DNA of 64,000 nt from NCBI RefSeq assembly GCF_018403185.1, contig NZ_BOSE01000007.1, forward strand, positions 1 to 64,000. Reading direction: 5' to 3'. The stretch is from Paenibacillus montaniterrae (GTDB lineage Bacteria; Bacillota; Bacilli; Paenibacillales; Paenibacillaceae). Shown here piece after piece: positions 27,692-36,716 of this stretch; positions within the stretch are counted from its first letter, which is position 1; every line of letters begins with the position of its first letter. The notes beneath the pieces are model-generated. The model did no database searches. It saw nothing but the letters and a program-made list of their open reading frames with translations, and had not been told where the DNA came from. Both the position numbers and the translations under genes were made by a program.

Positions 27692-28534
27692 TTAGCCCTT
27701 CGTTGCCCCGTCAGCAAGGCCCGAAATCAGGTAGCGCTGCAGGAACAAGAAGACAATGGCAATTGGCACGGCAATAAGCACTGCGCCCGCTGCGAATCTC
27801 GTAAAATTGTTGGCAAACTTGTCATTAATAAAGTTGAACAAGCCGAGCGCCAACGTGAATTTTTCCGGACTGCGCAAAATAATGCGCGGCAGCAAAAAGT
27901 CCATAAACGGAGACATAAAATTAAATAGTGCGACCACTGCAATAATTGGCTTGGCAAGCGGCAGTAAAATTTGAAAGAATATTCGAAAATGACCTGCTCC
28001 ATCAATTTTCGCCGACTCATCCAAATCGCGCGGGATCGTATCGAAATAGCCTTTAACCAAAAAGGCGTTCATCGGAAGTCCGCCGCCGATATAAATGATG
28101 ACCAGCCCCCATAAGGAATCAAGCAGCCCAACTGTATTGAGCAGCAAGTAAATGGCCACCATCCCCATCAACACGGGAAACATTTGCAGCAGCAGGAAGG
28201 AATAGATGCCATACTTTCTTCCTACAAACTCATAGCGCGAAAAGGCAAATGCCACAAAGGCTACGACCACAACGGAAGCGATCGATGTAATCGTCGCAAC
28301 AAACAATGTGTTTTTGTACCAAAGCAAATAGTTGCTGCTTGGATCATTAAACAGCCAGTTGTAATGGACGAACGACCAATTTTCAGGAATGAGGCTGGAG
28401 CTGAACAAGCTGCTGCCTGGATTCAAGGACAAGCTGATCGTCCACAGCAGAGGATAGGAAATAATGAGAAACATTAACAGCACGATCAAATAAATGCCTG
28501 TTAGCTCCAAGCGATTTTTTAGCGTTTTTCTCAT
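27692..28534 (-). CDS. maltodextrin-type ABC permease, MalG family
   Basis: A 280-residue inner-membrane protein with six likely membrane segments. The EAA loop reads LDESAKIDGAGHFRIFFQIL, and the C-terminus RYLISGLADGATKG is typical of MalG/MdxG. Its start follows the MalF stop with no gap. It should form the translocation pore with the MalF protein. Confidence 0.93.
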   Translation of the reverse strand: MRKTLKNRLELTGIYLIVLLMFLIISYPLLWTISLSLNPGSSLFSSSLIPENWSFVHYNWLFNDPSSNYLLWYKNTLFVATITSIASVVVVAFVAFAFSRYEFVGRKYGIYSFLLLQMFPVLMGMVAIYLLLNTVGLLDSLWGLVIIYIGGGLPMNAFLVKGYFDTIPRDLDESAKIDGAGHFRIFFQILLPLAKPIIAVVALFNFMSPFMDFLLPRIILRSPEKFTLALGLFNFINDKFANNFTRFAAGAVLIAVPIAIVFLFLQRYLISGLADGATKG

Positions 28535-29836
28535 TTAGAACATCTTCTCCTCTCTGAACGAGCGGCTTCTGCGGAATTGAAGCAGTGCCAGAATCGCAAC
28601 AATAACCCCCATAATAATCGAAATCACAGCTGCCATTTTGTAATTGTTGTTTTCAAAGGTGAGCTTGTATACCCACGAAATCAAAATGTCGGTGCCGCCG
28701 GCCATCTGTCCGCGAACAGGAGGTCCTCCCTCATTGAACAAGTAGATGACATTGAAATTGTTGAAGTTGCCCGCATACTGCATGATGAGCAGCGGTGCTG
28801 TTGCATACATCACATGCGGCAGCGTAATATGTCTGAACTTATCCCAGCGACTGCCGCCATCGACCTCGGCCGCTTCATACCAGTCCTTCGAAACGCTTTG
28901 CAGCACACCGCTGAACAAAGCAAATACGAATGGGAAGCCAAGCCATACTTGAATCATAATAATGCTGATTCTCGACCAGGTCGGATCGCTCAGCCACGGA
29001 ATGGAGATGCCAAACGGAGCCAGCAGCTCACGGTTAATCGCGCCAAAGCCATCATTAAACATCGCCGCAAAAATAAGAATCGTAACAAAGGACGGAACCG
29101 CCCACGGCAAAATAAAAATCGTGCGGATCAGCTTTTTAAACTTCACTCTGGCATCATTAACCATAACGGCAAGCCCCATCGCCACTGCAATTTGCAGCGT
29201 AGTGGAGACGAATGTCCAAATAATCGTCCATGACAGTACGGAAATCAGGCTCGATCTCCAGCTCGGATCAGTAAACAGCACAGTAAAGTTTTCAAAGCCT
29301 ACCCAGTCGAGCAGCTTCGCTGGCGGCGAATTGTACATATTGTAGTTGGTGAACGCGAGCGCGATCATAAACACCAGCGGAAAAATAACGACAAAGGTTA
29401 ATATAAACAAGCCCGGCAGCACCATAAAATACGGGAAGCCGCGATCCCAGGTCAAACGTGCGCCTTCCGACACACTGGGAAACTTGAAGCCCTGCTTCAG
29501 CTTGCTCGCATCCTTGTAGGCATCGATCAAATTGTAAACATAAAATACTGCCAAAAAGAGGGTGACTAGGACGCTTAACAAGCCCTGAACGAGCAAGCTT
29601 CTTGAATCATCCTCCATGGGGATTGTACCTAATGTATAAATGCCCCAGAAGCCAATGTTCATGAAGTCATACAGCAATCCCAGCATGGCAAACGATAAAA
29701 CAAGAAATAATATCCCCTTGATCCATCTGCGATTGTAAAGCTGACCAAGCCCCGGCAATATGGAGAGCAGCACTGCTGCAATCGGCTTATGCGACGAGAA
29801 TCGACGGTCAGCGGTCATTTCTGATTGTGGTTTCAA
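28535..29836 (-). CDS. maltodextrin-type ABC permease, MalF family
   Basis: About 433 residues, like Bacillus MdxF. An N-terminal membrane domain of the TM2-like kind (SILPGLGQLYNRRWIKGILF) precedes the transporter core. The EAA loop contains EAAEVDGGSRWDKFRHITLP. Starts GTG 29842, TTG 29836 and ATG 29818 are all possible; TTG 29836 has AAGAAGG at the best spacing. No ATPase gene accompanies the cluster, so a shared MsmX-like ATPase is expected. Confidence 0.93.
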   Translation of the reverse strand: MKPQSEMTADRRFSSHKPIAAVLLSILPGLGQLYNRRWIKGILFLVLSFAMLGLLYDFMNIGFWGIYTLGTIPMEDDSRSLLVQGLLSVLVTLFLAVFYVYNLIDAYKDASKLKQGFKFPSVSEGARLTWDRGFPYFMVLPGLFILTFVVIFPLVFMIALAFTNYNMYNSPPAKLLDWVGFENFTVLFTDPSWRSSLISVLSWTIIWTFVSTTLQIAVAMGLAVMVNDARVKFKKLIRTIFILPWAVPSFVTILIFAAMFNDGFGAINRELLAPFGISIPWLSDPTWSRISIIMIQVWLGFPFVFALFSGVLQSVSKDWYEAAEVDGGSRWDKFRHITLPHVMYATAPLLIMQYAGNFNNFNVIYLFNEGGPPVRGQMAGGTDILISWVYKLTFENNNYKMAAVISIIMGVIVAILALLQFRRSRSFREEKMF

Positions 29837-29892
29837 GTTCACACCTTCTTTGTTAAAGCGGAAGATGCTGTTGCATCCCCCGCTTCATGTAA

Positions 29893-31227
29893 TTATTGAT
29901 TGGCGCCAGCCATTTTAATTAAATCTTGAATTTGCGTTACAGCTTCATCCATAACTTCCTGTACGTCCTGGCCTTCGCTAATGAATTTCAGCGCATTGGC
30001 CATTGGGTCCCATACATGAGACAGCTCAGCAACGTTAGGGAAAGGCTTGCCGTATTTCGTTTGCTCCGTAAAGCCGACAACAAGCGGATCCTCTGTAATT
30101 GCCGGATCCTCTAGCGCTTTCAGATTCGGCGGCATTTCTCCCGTTGCTTTGAACCATTCAAGCGAGTTTTCCGCATTCGTCAGGAACACTGCCAGGTCAG
30201 TTGCCCAGTAAGCATTTTGCGAGAATGCAGACAGCATCCAGCCCTTCACGCCGATAAAGGATTGCGGATGATTGCCGTTTTCCAGCACTGGAAGCGGAGC
30301 CACCGCCAAATTGTCGCCCAACTGAGCGCGATGATCGGTAATCGCCCACGGGCCGTTAATAACAGCCGCTACTTTGCCTTCATTGAACAAGCCGCCTACG
30401 ACGTCGCCGTTGACGCCTTTAGGCAGGTAGCCTTTGTCAAACCAGCTTTGAATCAATTTTGCGCCTTCAACTGCGCCTTGCTGGTTAAAGCCGATATCAG
30501 AAATATCAAAGCCGTTGCCATCCTCCTTGAAGATGTAGCCGCCGCTGCCGCCCATAAATGCCCAAGCGAAGTAGAAGTCTGTCGCATTAAATAAAAAGCC
30601 GTATTGATCCTTGCTTGCATCCGTTTGTTCCTCAGCAATTTTCTCCAGCTCGGCGATCGTTTTCGGAGCTTCCGGAATTAACGCTTTGTTATAAAGCAGC
30701 GCATAGGTCTCTACAACAAACGGCATGCCGTACAGATTTCCGTCATAGCTCAATGCGCCAAGCGTATCCTCTGTAAAGTTTGCGCGCACCTCATCGCTAA
30801 TTTCGATTGGTTGAACAAGCCCTTGTACCGACAGGCTGCCGATCCCTGGCTGATAGAACAGATCAGGACCGTTGCCAGCCGGACCGTCAAGCGACAACGC
30901 TTGAATTTGGTCATTCATCGCAATTGGCGTAATTTTAACTGCAATGCCTGTTTGCTCGGTATAACGCTTTGTAATCGTTTCCAAGGCAGCTAGTTTTTCA
31001 GCATTATCATCTGCCCAAATTTTCAACTCAGCCGGCTTTTCTGGCTGGTTTGCTGTTTCATCCGTGCCTTCCGGTGTGCTGCTCGGCGTATTGGTCGCCT
31101 GATTGGTCGATTGATTCGTGCCTTGGTTCGTATTGCCGCCATTGCTGCGATCAGGGCCGCAGGCAGACAGCATCGTTGTAGCCAAAATCGTTGTCATTGC
31201 AAACGCTAGTATACGTTTTGTTTTCAA
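29893..31227 (-). CDS. maltodextrin-type substrate-binding lipoprotein, MalE family
   Basis: A 444-residue extracellular binding protein. The signal peptide ends with the lipobox TMLSAC; a Gly/Asn/Thr/Gln-rich linker follows. ELKIWADDNAEKLAALETI, LYNKALIPEAPKTIAELEKI and VAAVINGPWAITDHR are MalE/MdxE-like. The TTG start at 31227 has GGGAGG at good spacing. It heads a binding protein-permease-permease-GH31 operon and should present oligosaccharides from the GH87 enzymes. The 107-bp upstream gap holds a perfect 16-bp palindrome (31318-31333) just past the LacI stop, and TCAGACACGCCCT (31271-31283), which also occurs upstream of the giant GH87 gene. Confidence 0.92.
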   Translation of the reverse strand: MKTKRILAFAMTTILATTMLSACGPDRSNGGNTNQGTNQSTNQATNTPSSTPEGTDETANQPEKPAELKIWADDNAEKLAALETITKRYTEQTGIAVKITPIAMNDQIQALSLDGPAGNGPDLFYQPGIGSLSVQGLVQPIEISDEVRANFTEDTLGALSYDGNLYGMPFVVETYALLYNKALIPEAPKTIAELEKIAEEQTDASKDQYGFLFNATDFYFAWAFMGGSGGYIFKEDGNGFDISDIGFNQQGAVEGAKLIQSWFDKGYLPKGVNGDVVGGLFNEGKVAAVINGPWAITDHRAQLGDNLAVAPLPVLENGNHPQSFIGVKGWMLSAFSQNAYWATDLAVFLTNAENSLEWFKATGEMPPNLKALEDPAITEDPLVVGFTEQTKYGKPFPNVAELSHVWDPMANALKFISEGQDVQEVMDEAVTQIQDLIKMAGANQ

Positions 31228-31334
31228 TGTAAATCCTCCCTTGGTTTAGGACGCGCTGTCCTCGGAGTTCTCAGACACGCCCTTGCTATCATTTTCATGT
31301 TCAGCGTCTCTCTAATTTGCCGCAGCTGCGGCAC

Positions 31335-32375
31335 TCATTCACCCTTGTTTAACCACCCTGTTGTTTCTCTTACCTTCAATTCGACAGGCAACACCACCTT
31401 TCGAGAGTAGTGGGAGCTGTTTTCGATCTGATGAAACAGCAGCTGCGCCGCAGCGATCCCTTTTACGACAATATTTTGCGAAACCGTCGTAAGCGGCGGA
31501 CTCGTAAACGCTGTCATATACAAATCATCGAAGCCAACGACCGATATGTCCTGCGGCACGTTAACGCCTCGCTCCTTCAGGCCTTTAAGAATACCGATCG
31601 CGGCAATATCGGAAAATGAGAAGATTGCCGTAACATCGGAATGCTTCTCCAGCCAGCCCGCCGCCTCTTGTCCCCCCTCGGCCGAGGTCGGAAGCTGAAT
31701 CATAAGCGAGGAGTCATACGGAATTCCCGCTTCCTCCAACGCAAGCCGATAGCCATTCCAGCGCTCATGAAGCACGCCGTATTGATGAATGCGCTCAAGC
31801 GGGATGTCGCCGATATGGACGGCAATGTTGCGATGGTTCAGCTCAAGCAAATGCTTGGTTGCCAGCCAGCCGCCAAGCCTGTCATCGAGCGAAACCTGGT
31901 ACAAATCCGGATTCATCAAATAATTATCAACAAAAACGAACGGAATATTGAGCGCCAGCACCTTCTCTATCGCCGAGGATTGCTCGCCAGCTCCAACAAT
32001 AATCAAGCCGTCAAGCTGTCTTTCCTTCACAAACTCGAAGCTTTCCTCCGCTTCATCAAACCCGGATAAAATAATGTGAAAATCTCGTTCACGCGCGTAC
32101 TCCTCCACCCCTGACAGCAAATCCCAATAGAATGGGTTATCCTTAAGCCGTCCAGGCTTAACAGTAGGCACGACCAGCCCGATCAAGCCGGATCGTTTCG
32201 TTTTCAAATTGCGTGCCAACAAATTTGGGGCGTAGCCGAGCTCGTCAATCGCCTTGCGAACCCTTTTCTCTGTCAACGTAGAAACTCTGCCTTTGCCATT
32301 AATCACATTGGACACGGTTGCAATCGAAACCTTGGCAAGCTGCGCGACATCGATGATGTTAATTTCCTGTTTCAT
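31335..32375 (-). CDS. LacI-family transcriptional regulator (second paralogue)
   Basis: A 346-residue repressor-type regulator. The DNA-binding domain is NIIDVAQLAKVSIATVSNVI with hinge LLARNLKTKRSGLIGLVVP; a ligand-binding domain follows. ATG 32375 has GAGGAG upstream. It lies just upstream of the MalEFG-GH31 genes in the same direction. Two TTAAA-N2-TTTAA dyads lie in its own upstream region, suggesting autoregulation and control of the locus. It is closely similar to the regulator at 12670-13719. Confidence 0.94.
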   Translation of the reverse strand: MKQEINIIDVAQLAKVSIATVSNVINGKGRVSTLTEKRVRKAIDELGYAPNLLARNLKTKRSGLIGLVVPTVKPGRLKDNPFYWDLLSGVEEYARERDFHIILSGFDEAEESFEFVKERQLDGLIIVGAGEQSSAIEKVLALNIPFVFVDNYLMNPDLYQVSLDDRLGGWLATKHLLELNHRNIAVHIGDIPLERIHQYGVLHERWNGYRLALEEAGIPYDSSLMIQLPTSAEGGQEAAGWLEKHSDVTAIFSFSDIAAIGILKGLKERGVNVPQDISVVGFDDLYMTAFTSPPLTTVSQNIVVKGIAAAQLLFHQIENSSHYSRKVVLPVELKVRETTGWLNKGE

Positions 32376-32396
32376 AGCTACTCCTCAGTTTAATGG

Positions 32397-32440
32397 TTAA
32401 AGGTTTAATCATATATCGCAGTCATTGGTTAAACCTTTAA
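32397..32440. promoter_or_regulatory. pair of LacI-type operator candidates
   Basis: Two perfect 12-bp dyads, TTAAAGGTTTAA (32397-32408) and TTAAACCTTTAA (32429-32440), each flanked by GG on the left and TC on the right. Their centres are 32 bp apart, about three helical turns, directly upstream of the LacI gene. I saw no further copy near the GH87 genes. Confidence 0.6.
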
Positions 32441-32645
32441 TCAAATCATAGCAGCTGATTAAAACATCGTCAATATGCTTATTAAAAAATATTTACTTGG
32501 CTCATTTTCAATCGGTTCATCTCGATTGATCACACTTCTATCCTGCTTCAAGTACATAGCGGCCTCGACTTTCTATAACCATTTGATATACTATAGTTGA
32601 ATTCAATAAAATCATCTTTTTAGTTGACCAAGGACGGTACCTAAA

Positions 32646-33437
32646 ATGGACTATAGACGATTCTTTTTAACTAGTTTATTCATAGCAGTAGTCGGATGGT
32701 TAACTATATATTTACTATCACCTGTACTCTTTTTTCCAATTGTGTTGCTCATTCCATATCTATTTCTCGATATTATGCCTCGCATCAGTTTAGTCTTCGC
32801 TGTTATTGTGTTCTTCATGTCCAAAAAATGGTTTTCCGTCGAACGTGCGCTATCCCTTCTTCTTATTATGCCAATTATGCTTACAGCAGTTATTCCATTT
32901 TTCCGTGAAAAAATAAATTTGTATAAAACACCTACCACTACTTTAATACGCTCTTATTTTAAAACGTTTGAGTACTCTCAACCTAAGGTCCTTGATCTTT
33001 CAGATCCTTTTACTACTTTCGACAATCAAAATAAAACGTTGGAGATAAATATACGCTTAATCCCTGATTGGCTCAGTTATGATTTAGACATCTATAGAGA
33101 GAGAAACTACGGCTTTGACGATGAATCTTTTGCAAAATTTTTTATGAATCAATTAAAGCTTAATTATGTTGGCCGTACTGAACGCATAAATGAGTTTAAT
33201 CTCAAAGCTGATCATATTATTGTTCATGGCTATTGGGGAGATGAGTTAATAGTTGAGGTTTATTATACGAAAATAAATGATGAGTATATCGTTACTGAGC
33301 CCTATCCCAATCTGAAATTAATAGTGGAAAATGGCGAGGGATTCTTGTTGTATCAGCATGACGGCAGCATAACGAAATTAAAAGTTTATGAGAATAAAGA
33401 AACGAATTCTTATCTCGAATTTAATTTACATGATTGA
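32646..33437 (+). CDS. unrecognised membrane protein, AT-rich
   Basis: A 263-residue protein. The first ~95 residues hold three or four hydrophobic segments (LTSLFIAVVGWLTIYLLSPV, ISLVFAVIVFFMS, LLLIMPIMLTAVIPFF). The remainder is a soluble acidic domain with no motif I recognise. The ribosome binding site is weak (AAGGACGG). Composition is AT-rich like the islet at 10.9-12.5 kb. It stands alone between the LacI gene and the iron-uptake genes. Confidence 0.7.
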   Translation: MDYRRFFLTSLFIAVVGWLTIYLLSPVLFFPIVLLIPYLFLDIMPRISLVFAVIVFFMSKKWFSVERALSLLLIMPIMLTAVIPFFREKINLYKTPTTTLIRSYFKTFEYSQPKVLDLSDPFTTFDNQNKTLEINIRLIPDWLSYDLDIYRERNYGFDDESFAKFFMNQLKLNYVGRTERINEFNLKADHIIVHGYWGDELIVEVYYTKINDEYIVTEPYPNLKLIVENGEGFLLYQHDGSITKLKVYENKETNSYLEFNLHD

Positions 33438-33467
33438 AATGTGCAGTAGGAAGCTGCCAAAGCAAAA

Positions 33468-33509
33468 GGAGCAGGCGTTGGAGGAATACAATCCTCTAAC
33501 GCCTGCTCC
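33468..33509. terminator. bidirectional terminator
   Basis: An 18-bp stem: GGAGCAGGCGTTGGAGGA (33468-33485) with the complement at 33492-33509, one G-U pair, loop ATACAA. It lies between two convergent genes. Confidence 0.85.
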
Positions 33510-33521
33510 CGGCTATTCATT

Positions 33522-34469
33522 CTACTGCTCTGAGCCGTCCAGAAAATGATCGATAAAGAATTGAAGCTGATACTCCAGGCTTAGCGGATCATTGAAATAA
33601 AACGCTTTGGCATCGGCTGTAAATACGCGGTTGTTTTTTACAGCATCAATGCTTTTATAGGTTTCGGTTTCCAGGAAGGAGTTGTCCTCTGCCTCATCCT
33701 TGCTGTAAATGACGTAATCGCCCATATAGTCGCCCATTACCTCAAAGGAAAGCGCCAGGTAGCCATCAGTTTGCGTCGCTTCTTCAACCTTCTCAGGCAG
33801 CTTCAAGCCCATTTCACCATACAAAATTTCGGTTCCTCGGCCAAAATTGTAGCCGTAGACATAGAGCTGCTTATTGAACATTTCGATGACCGATACGGTT
33901 GCGTCATCTCCTACCTTGGCTCTAATGTTTTCTCCAGCCTCGCTTGCTCTTGCCTGGAAATCCTCTGCCCATGCTTTGGCTTCCGCTTCCTTGTTGAGCA
34001 GCTTGCCAATTTCAATATGCTGCTGCAAATAATCCAGCTTGCCGTACGTATAGGTTACCGTTGGCGCGATTTCATTAAGCTTGTCGAGATTGCTAATATT
34101 GCTTTGCCCAATAATCAAATCAGGCTGCAGCGCCAAAATTTTCTCAAGACTTTCATCACTTACTACCTCAACATCCTTTAGCTGCTCGGCAAAATTAGGA
34201 TTATCCTTCGCCATCTGGTCCACTCCTACTAGCGGAACGTCCAGCAGCATCACATTGCCCGTTAAAAATCTTGTTAGCACGACGACACGCTGCGGATTTT
34301 TTGGAACCGTGACCGGGCCATTTTCCGATTCATATACAAAGGTATCCTCAGACTGCGAAGCACCTGGGCTGTTGGCATTTGCTCCAGAATTCTCGGAGCT
34401 GGTAGTGGTCCCGCCGCAGGCAGTCAGCAGTAAAGTTAATAGTAAAGCAATTGGCAAAAGCTTATTCAT
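33522..34469 (-). CDS. iron-siderophore ABC transporter substrate-binding lipoprotein
   Basis: A 315-residue binding protein of the FecB/FhuD (BtuF-like) family. The lipobox is LLTAC, followed by a Ser/Asn/Gly-rich linker. VTVPKNPQRVVVLTRFLTGN at the mature N-terminus and KILALQPDLIIGQSN are family motifs. The ATG follows AAAGGAG. A Fur box lies 20-38 bp upstream, so iron represses it. No permease or ATPase gene is nearby; the adjacent regulator gene has a related binding domain. The ligand is probably a catecholate or other Fe3+ siderophore, inferred from the Btr-like neighbour. Confidence 0.92.
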   Translation of the reverse strand: MNKLLPIALLLTLLLTACGGTTTSSENSGANANSPGASQSEDTFVYESENGPVTVPKNPQRVVVLTRFLTGNVMLLDVPLVGVDQMAKDNPNFAEQLKDVEVVSDESLEKILALQPDLIIGQSNISNLDKLNEIAPTVTYTYGKLDYLQQHIEIGKLLNKEAEAKAWAEDFQARASEAGENIRAKVGDDATVSVIEMFNKQLYVYGYNFGRGTEILYGEMGLKLPEKVEEATQTDGYLALSFEVMGDYMGDYVIYSKDEAEDNSFLETETYKSIDAVKNNRVFTADAKAFYFNDPLSLEYQLQFFIDHFLDGSEQ

Positions 34470-34488
34470 CAGGTCAGTCTCCTTTAAT

Positions 34489-34507
34489 GATTATGATTCT
34501 CATTATT
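34489..34507. promoter_or_regulatory. Fur box
   Basis: GATTATGATTCTCATTATT matches the 19-bp Fur consensus GATAATGATTATCATTATC at 15 of 19 positions. It lies between the regulator gene and the siderophore-binding protein gene, just upstream of the latter. Confidence 0.75.
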
Positions 34508-34566
34508 AATTACAGTCTCATTATAGTAGGCTGCCTAACAGTAAGCCATGTCTTTTTGTTCGATAT

Positions 34567-36222
34567 TCACATTGTACAATTGTTTTCAAATAGCTTAACC
34601 GCTCTTCTTAGCTGATATTGAATAGAAACAGGATTGTACGGTATCCAGTCATTTTGATCAAGCATAAAGGCTTGTCCGTTCTGAACGGCCGGCAAGCTTT
34701 GCCATATGTCGCTTTGAACAATGGAATCGGCATGTGCTGTCGAGCCCTCCTCATCGGGGAAGACAATGACGAGCATTTTGTCGCCGGCAAACAGCGGCAG
34801 CTCGCTTAACGCAATCGAAAGGGAATGAAATTTGTGCCCGTGCCGCTCAAGCTGCTGCCGAATCCGCTCTGGAGGGGCCAAGCCTAACGAGTGATAAATA
34901 ACGTAGCCTGCATTTCTTGCGCCATAGACGAGCAGCTGCTGCGGCTTAATAACGACAATCGAAACTACCGCATGCATGGCATCCGTTTGACTGATCAGCT
35001 GCCTCGCTGCTGCTTCCTCCCGCTCAAATTCGGCCAGCCAGCGCTCGGCTCGCTCGCTTTCCTGAACGATGTTTGCAATATAGCGGAAATGCTCCTTCCA
35101 CCCCATATCCATCCAGGAAACCGTAACAACAGGCGCTATAATTCTAAGCCGCTCGGCATTAAATTCAAGATGTGCAGAGGAGGGATCGGAGGCGATAATC
35201 AGCTCGGTTTTACTTTCTAGCAGCGCCCGCTTTAATTGCTCGGCTGAGCAGTCATCACTCATTAAGCGCATCGTTTGCGGAACCGACAACTCGCTGGAGC
35301 TTATATATTCACTGCTGTCGGCGATTGACACAGTTGGCTCTACCCCGAGCAGCATAAGATGACTCGCATACGGCGGAATCAGCACCGCAACTCGCTTGGA
35401 AAACTGTGCAGCATAATTGGACGGAGAGATGCCCGTATGCTGCTTAAAGCGGCGACTCAAATAAAACTCATCCTTGTAGCCAGTTTTAATGGCAACCTCT
35501 CTTAACGTTTCTTTGCCCTGCAGCAACAGCTCCATCGCATGATGAACACGCAGAGTGGTCATATAGTGGTTGGGCGAATATCCTGTTAGCTGCTTAAAGG
35601 CTACAGAATAGTGCGAGCTGCTGATGCCCGTCGCCGCGGCAAGCTGCTCACGGGAAATTTTTTCGCGAAACTGCTGCTCCATATAGCGCACGCTTTGCTC
35701 CAGGCTCCACAATTCAGTCTCGCCTTTTTCCGAATGCTCGAGACATTGCAGCAGCTCGTAAAGCATTTCGTGGAAAATCAGTTGATTTTTAATATGTCGC
35801 AGCTCTTCGACAGGCAAGCGGTGAATGTACAGCTGTTGAGCAAACTCAATGAATTTTGCTCCTGCGTCAATATAAGCTTCTTTACTGAGCGACGTAATTT
35901 TGCTTTGCCGCTGCAGGCTGCCCGCTGCCTTATTCGTCTGTATAACAGGAGCTACGCCTACGGCATAGCACTGGAGCAGACTGTTGCTGCTGGACTTGAT
36001 AGATACGCCAGAGCCTTCTGGCAGCAGCAACAGCTTCCCTTTCTGCAGCGAATAGCTTCTTCCTTCGACAACGGCCTCACCTTGGCCGCCAGCGACAGCC
36101 AGGAGCAAGGTTGTGCCAGGCTCCTCCGGAACAGAGAGCTGCAAACTGCCATAACAAGCATCAATAGTTGTCAAGCTATATGCGGCAAAATAAGACTCCA
36201 GCCATTCCGAGCCCGTTCCCAT
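34567..36222 (-). CDS. AraC regulator fused to a siderophore-binding domain (Btr-like)
   Basis: A 551-residue cytoplasmic regulator. Order: cupin-like N-terminus (about 1-110), AraC helix-turn-helix pair (about 170-275: ISREQLAAATGISSSHYSVA; LREVAIKTGYKDEFYLSRRF), and a C-terminal FecB/BtuF-like domain (about 280-551, from KRVAVLIPPYASHLMLLGVE). This is the architecture of Bacillus Btr, which senses ferri-bacillibactin and activates the feu uptake genes. It is followed by the siderophore-binding lipoprotein gene and probably activates it. The start ATG has GGAGG upstream. Homology covers the architecture; the actual ligand is unknown. Confidence 0.9.
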   Translation of the reverse strand: MGTGSEWLESYFAAYSLTTIDACYGSLQLSVPEEPGTTLLLAVAGGQGEAVVEGRSYSLQKGKLLLLPEGSGVSIKSSSNSLLQCYAVGVAPVIQTNKAAGSLQRQSKITSLSKEAYIDAGAKFIEFAQQLYIHRLPVEELRHIKNQLIFHEMLYELLQCLEHSEKGETELWSLEQSVRYMEQQFREKISREQLAAATGISSSHYSVAFKQLTGYSPNHYMTTLRVHHAMELLLQGKETLREVAIKTGYKDEFYLSRRFKQHTGISPSNYAAQFSKRVAVLIPPYASHLMLLGVEPTVSIADSSEYISSSELSVPQTMRLMSDDCSAEQLKRALLESKTELIIASDPSSAHLEFNAERLRIIAPVVTVSWMDMGWKEHFRYIANIVQESERAERWLAEFEREEAAARQLISQTDAMHAVVSIVVIKPQQLLVYGARNAGYVIYHSLGLAPPERIRQQLERHGHKFHSLSIALSELPLFAGDKMLVIVFPDEEGSTAHADSIVQSDIWQSLPAVQNGQAFMLDQNDWIPYNPVSIQYQLRRAVKLFENNCTM

Positions 36223-36245
36223 ACTTTACTGCCTCCATCTCATTG

Positions 36246-36674
36246 TCAAACTTTTCGCCTATGAATATTTGCCCTATCTACTGGAAATTCATGCACTTCT
36301 GCCAGCTGCTGAACAAAGCATATATCCGCAGGAGAAAATGAGAACTCGGGCAGCTGCTCAAGCTCGACCCACTGATAGCTGTCATGGTCGCTTAAAACAA
36401 TCGTACCGCCAACGTATTTTGCCTTATAGGCTTTCAGCAAAATATGCAAGCTGCCATCGACATGCTCGCTAGCCGCAAAAAATTGATACGGCTCAATATC
36501 AATGGACATTTCCTCGCGCAGCTCTCTAATCAGGCATTGCTCGCCCGTTTCGCCGGCCTCGATCTTACCGCCCGGAAACTCCCACATGCCCTCCTGCGCC
36601 TTCCCCTTTTTGCGTCTGGCAATCAAAATTTGCCCGTGCTCATTTTCGATAATGGCGGCCGCCACCTCCAGCAT
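36246..36674 (-). CDS. Nudix hydrolase, MutT type (8-oxo-dGTP diphosphatase-like)
   Basis: A 142-residue protein. The Nudix box is GGKIEAGETGEQCLIRELRE followed by EM, with the metal-binding REL-REE core intact. LEVAAAIIENEHGQILIARR at the N-terminus and GMWEFPGG are typical of MutT. The ATG at 36674 has TAGGAGTG at good spacing; the GTG three codons earlier overlaps that site. The upstream AraC gene is on the same strand but 23 bp further down. A role in cleaning oxidised nucleotides is likely, but other nucleotide substrates are possible. Confidence 0.9.
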   Translation of the reverse strand: MLEVAAAIIENEHGQILIARRKKGKAQEGMWEFPGGKIEAGETGEQCLIRELREEMSIDIEPYQFFAASEHVDGSLHILLKAYKAKYVGGTIVLSDHDSYQWVELEQLPEFSFSPADICFVQQLAEVHEFPVDRANIHRRKV

Positions 36675-36716
36675 GCCAATCACTCCTAGCCAATTGTGTA
36701 TAGAACGAATCCAGCT

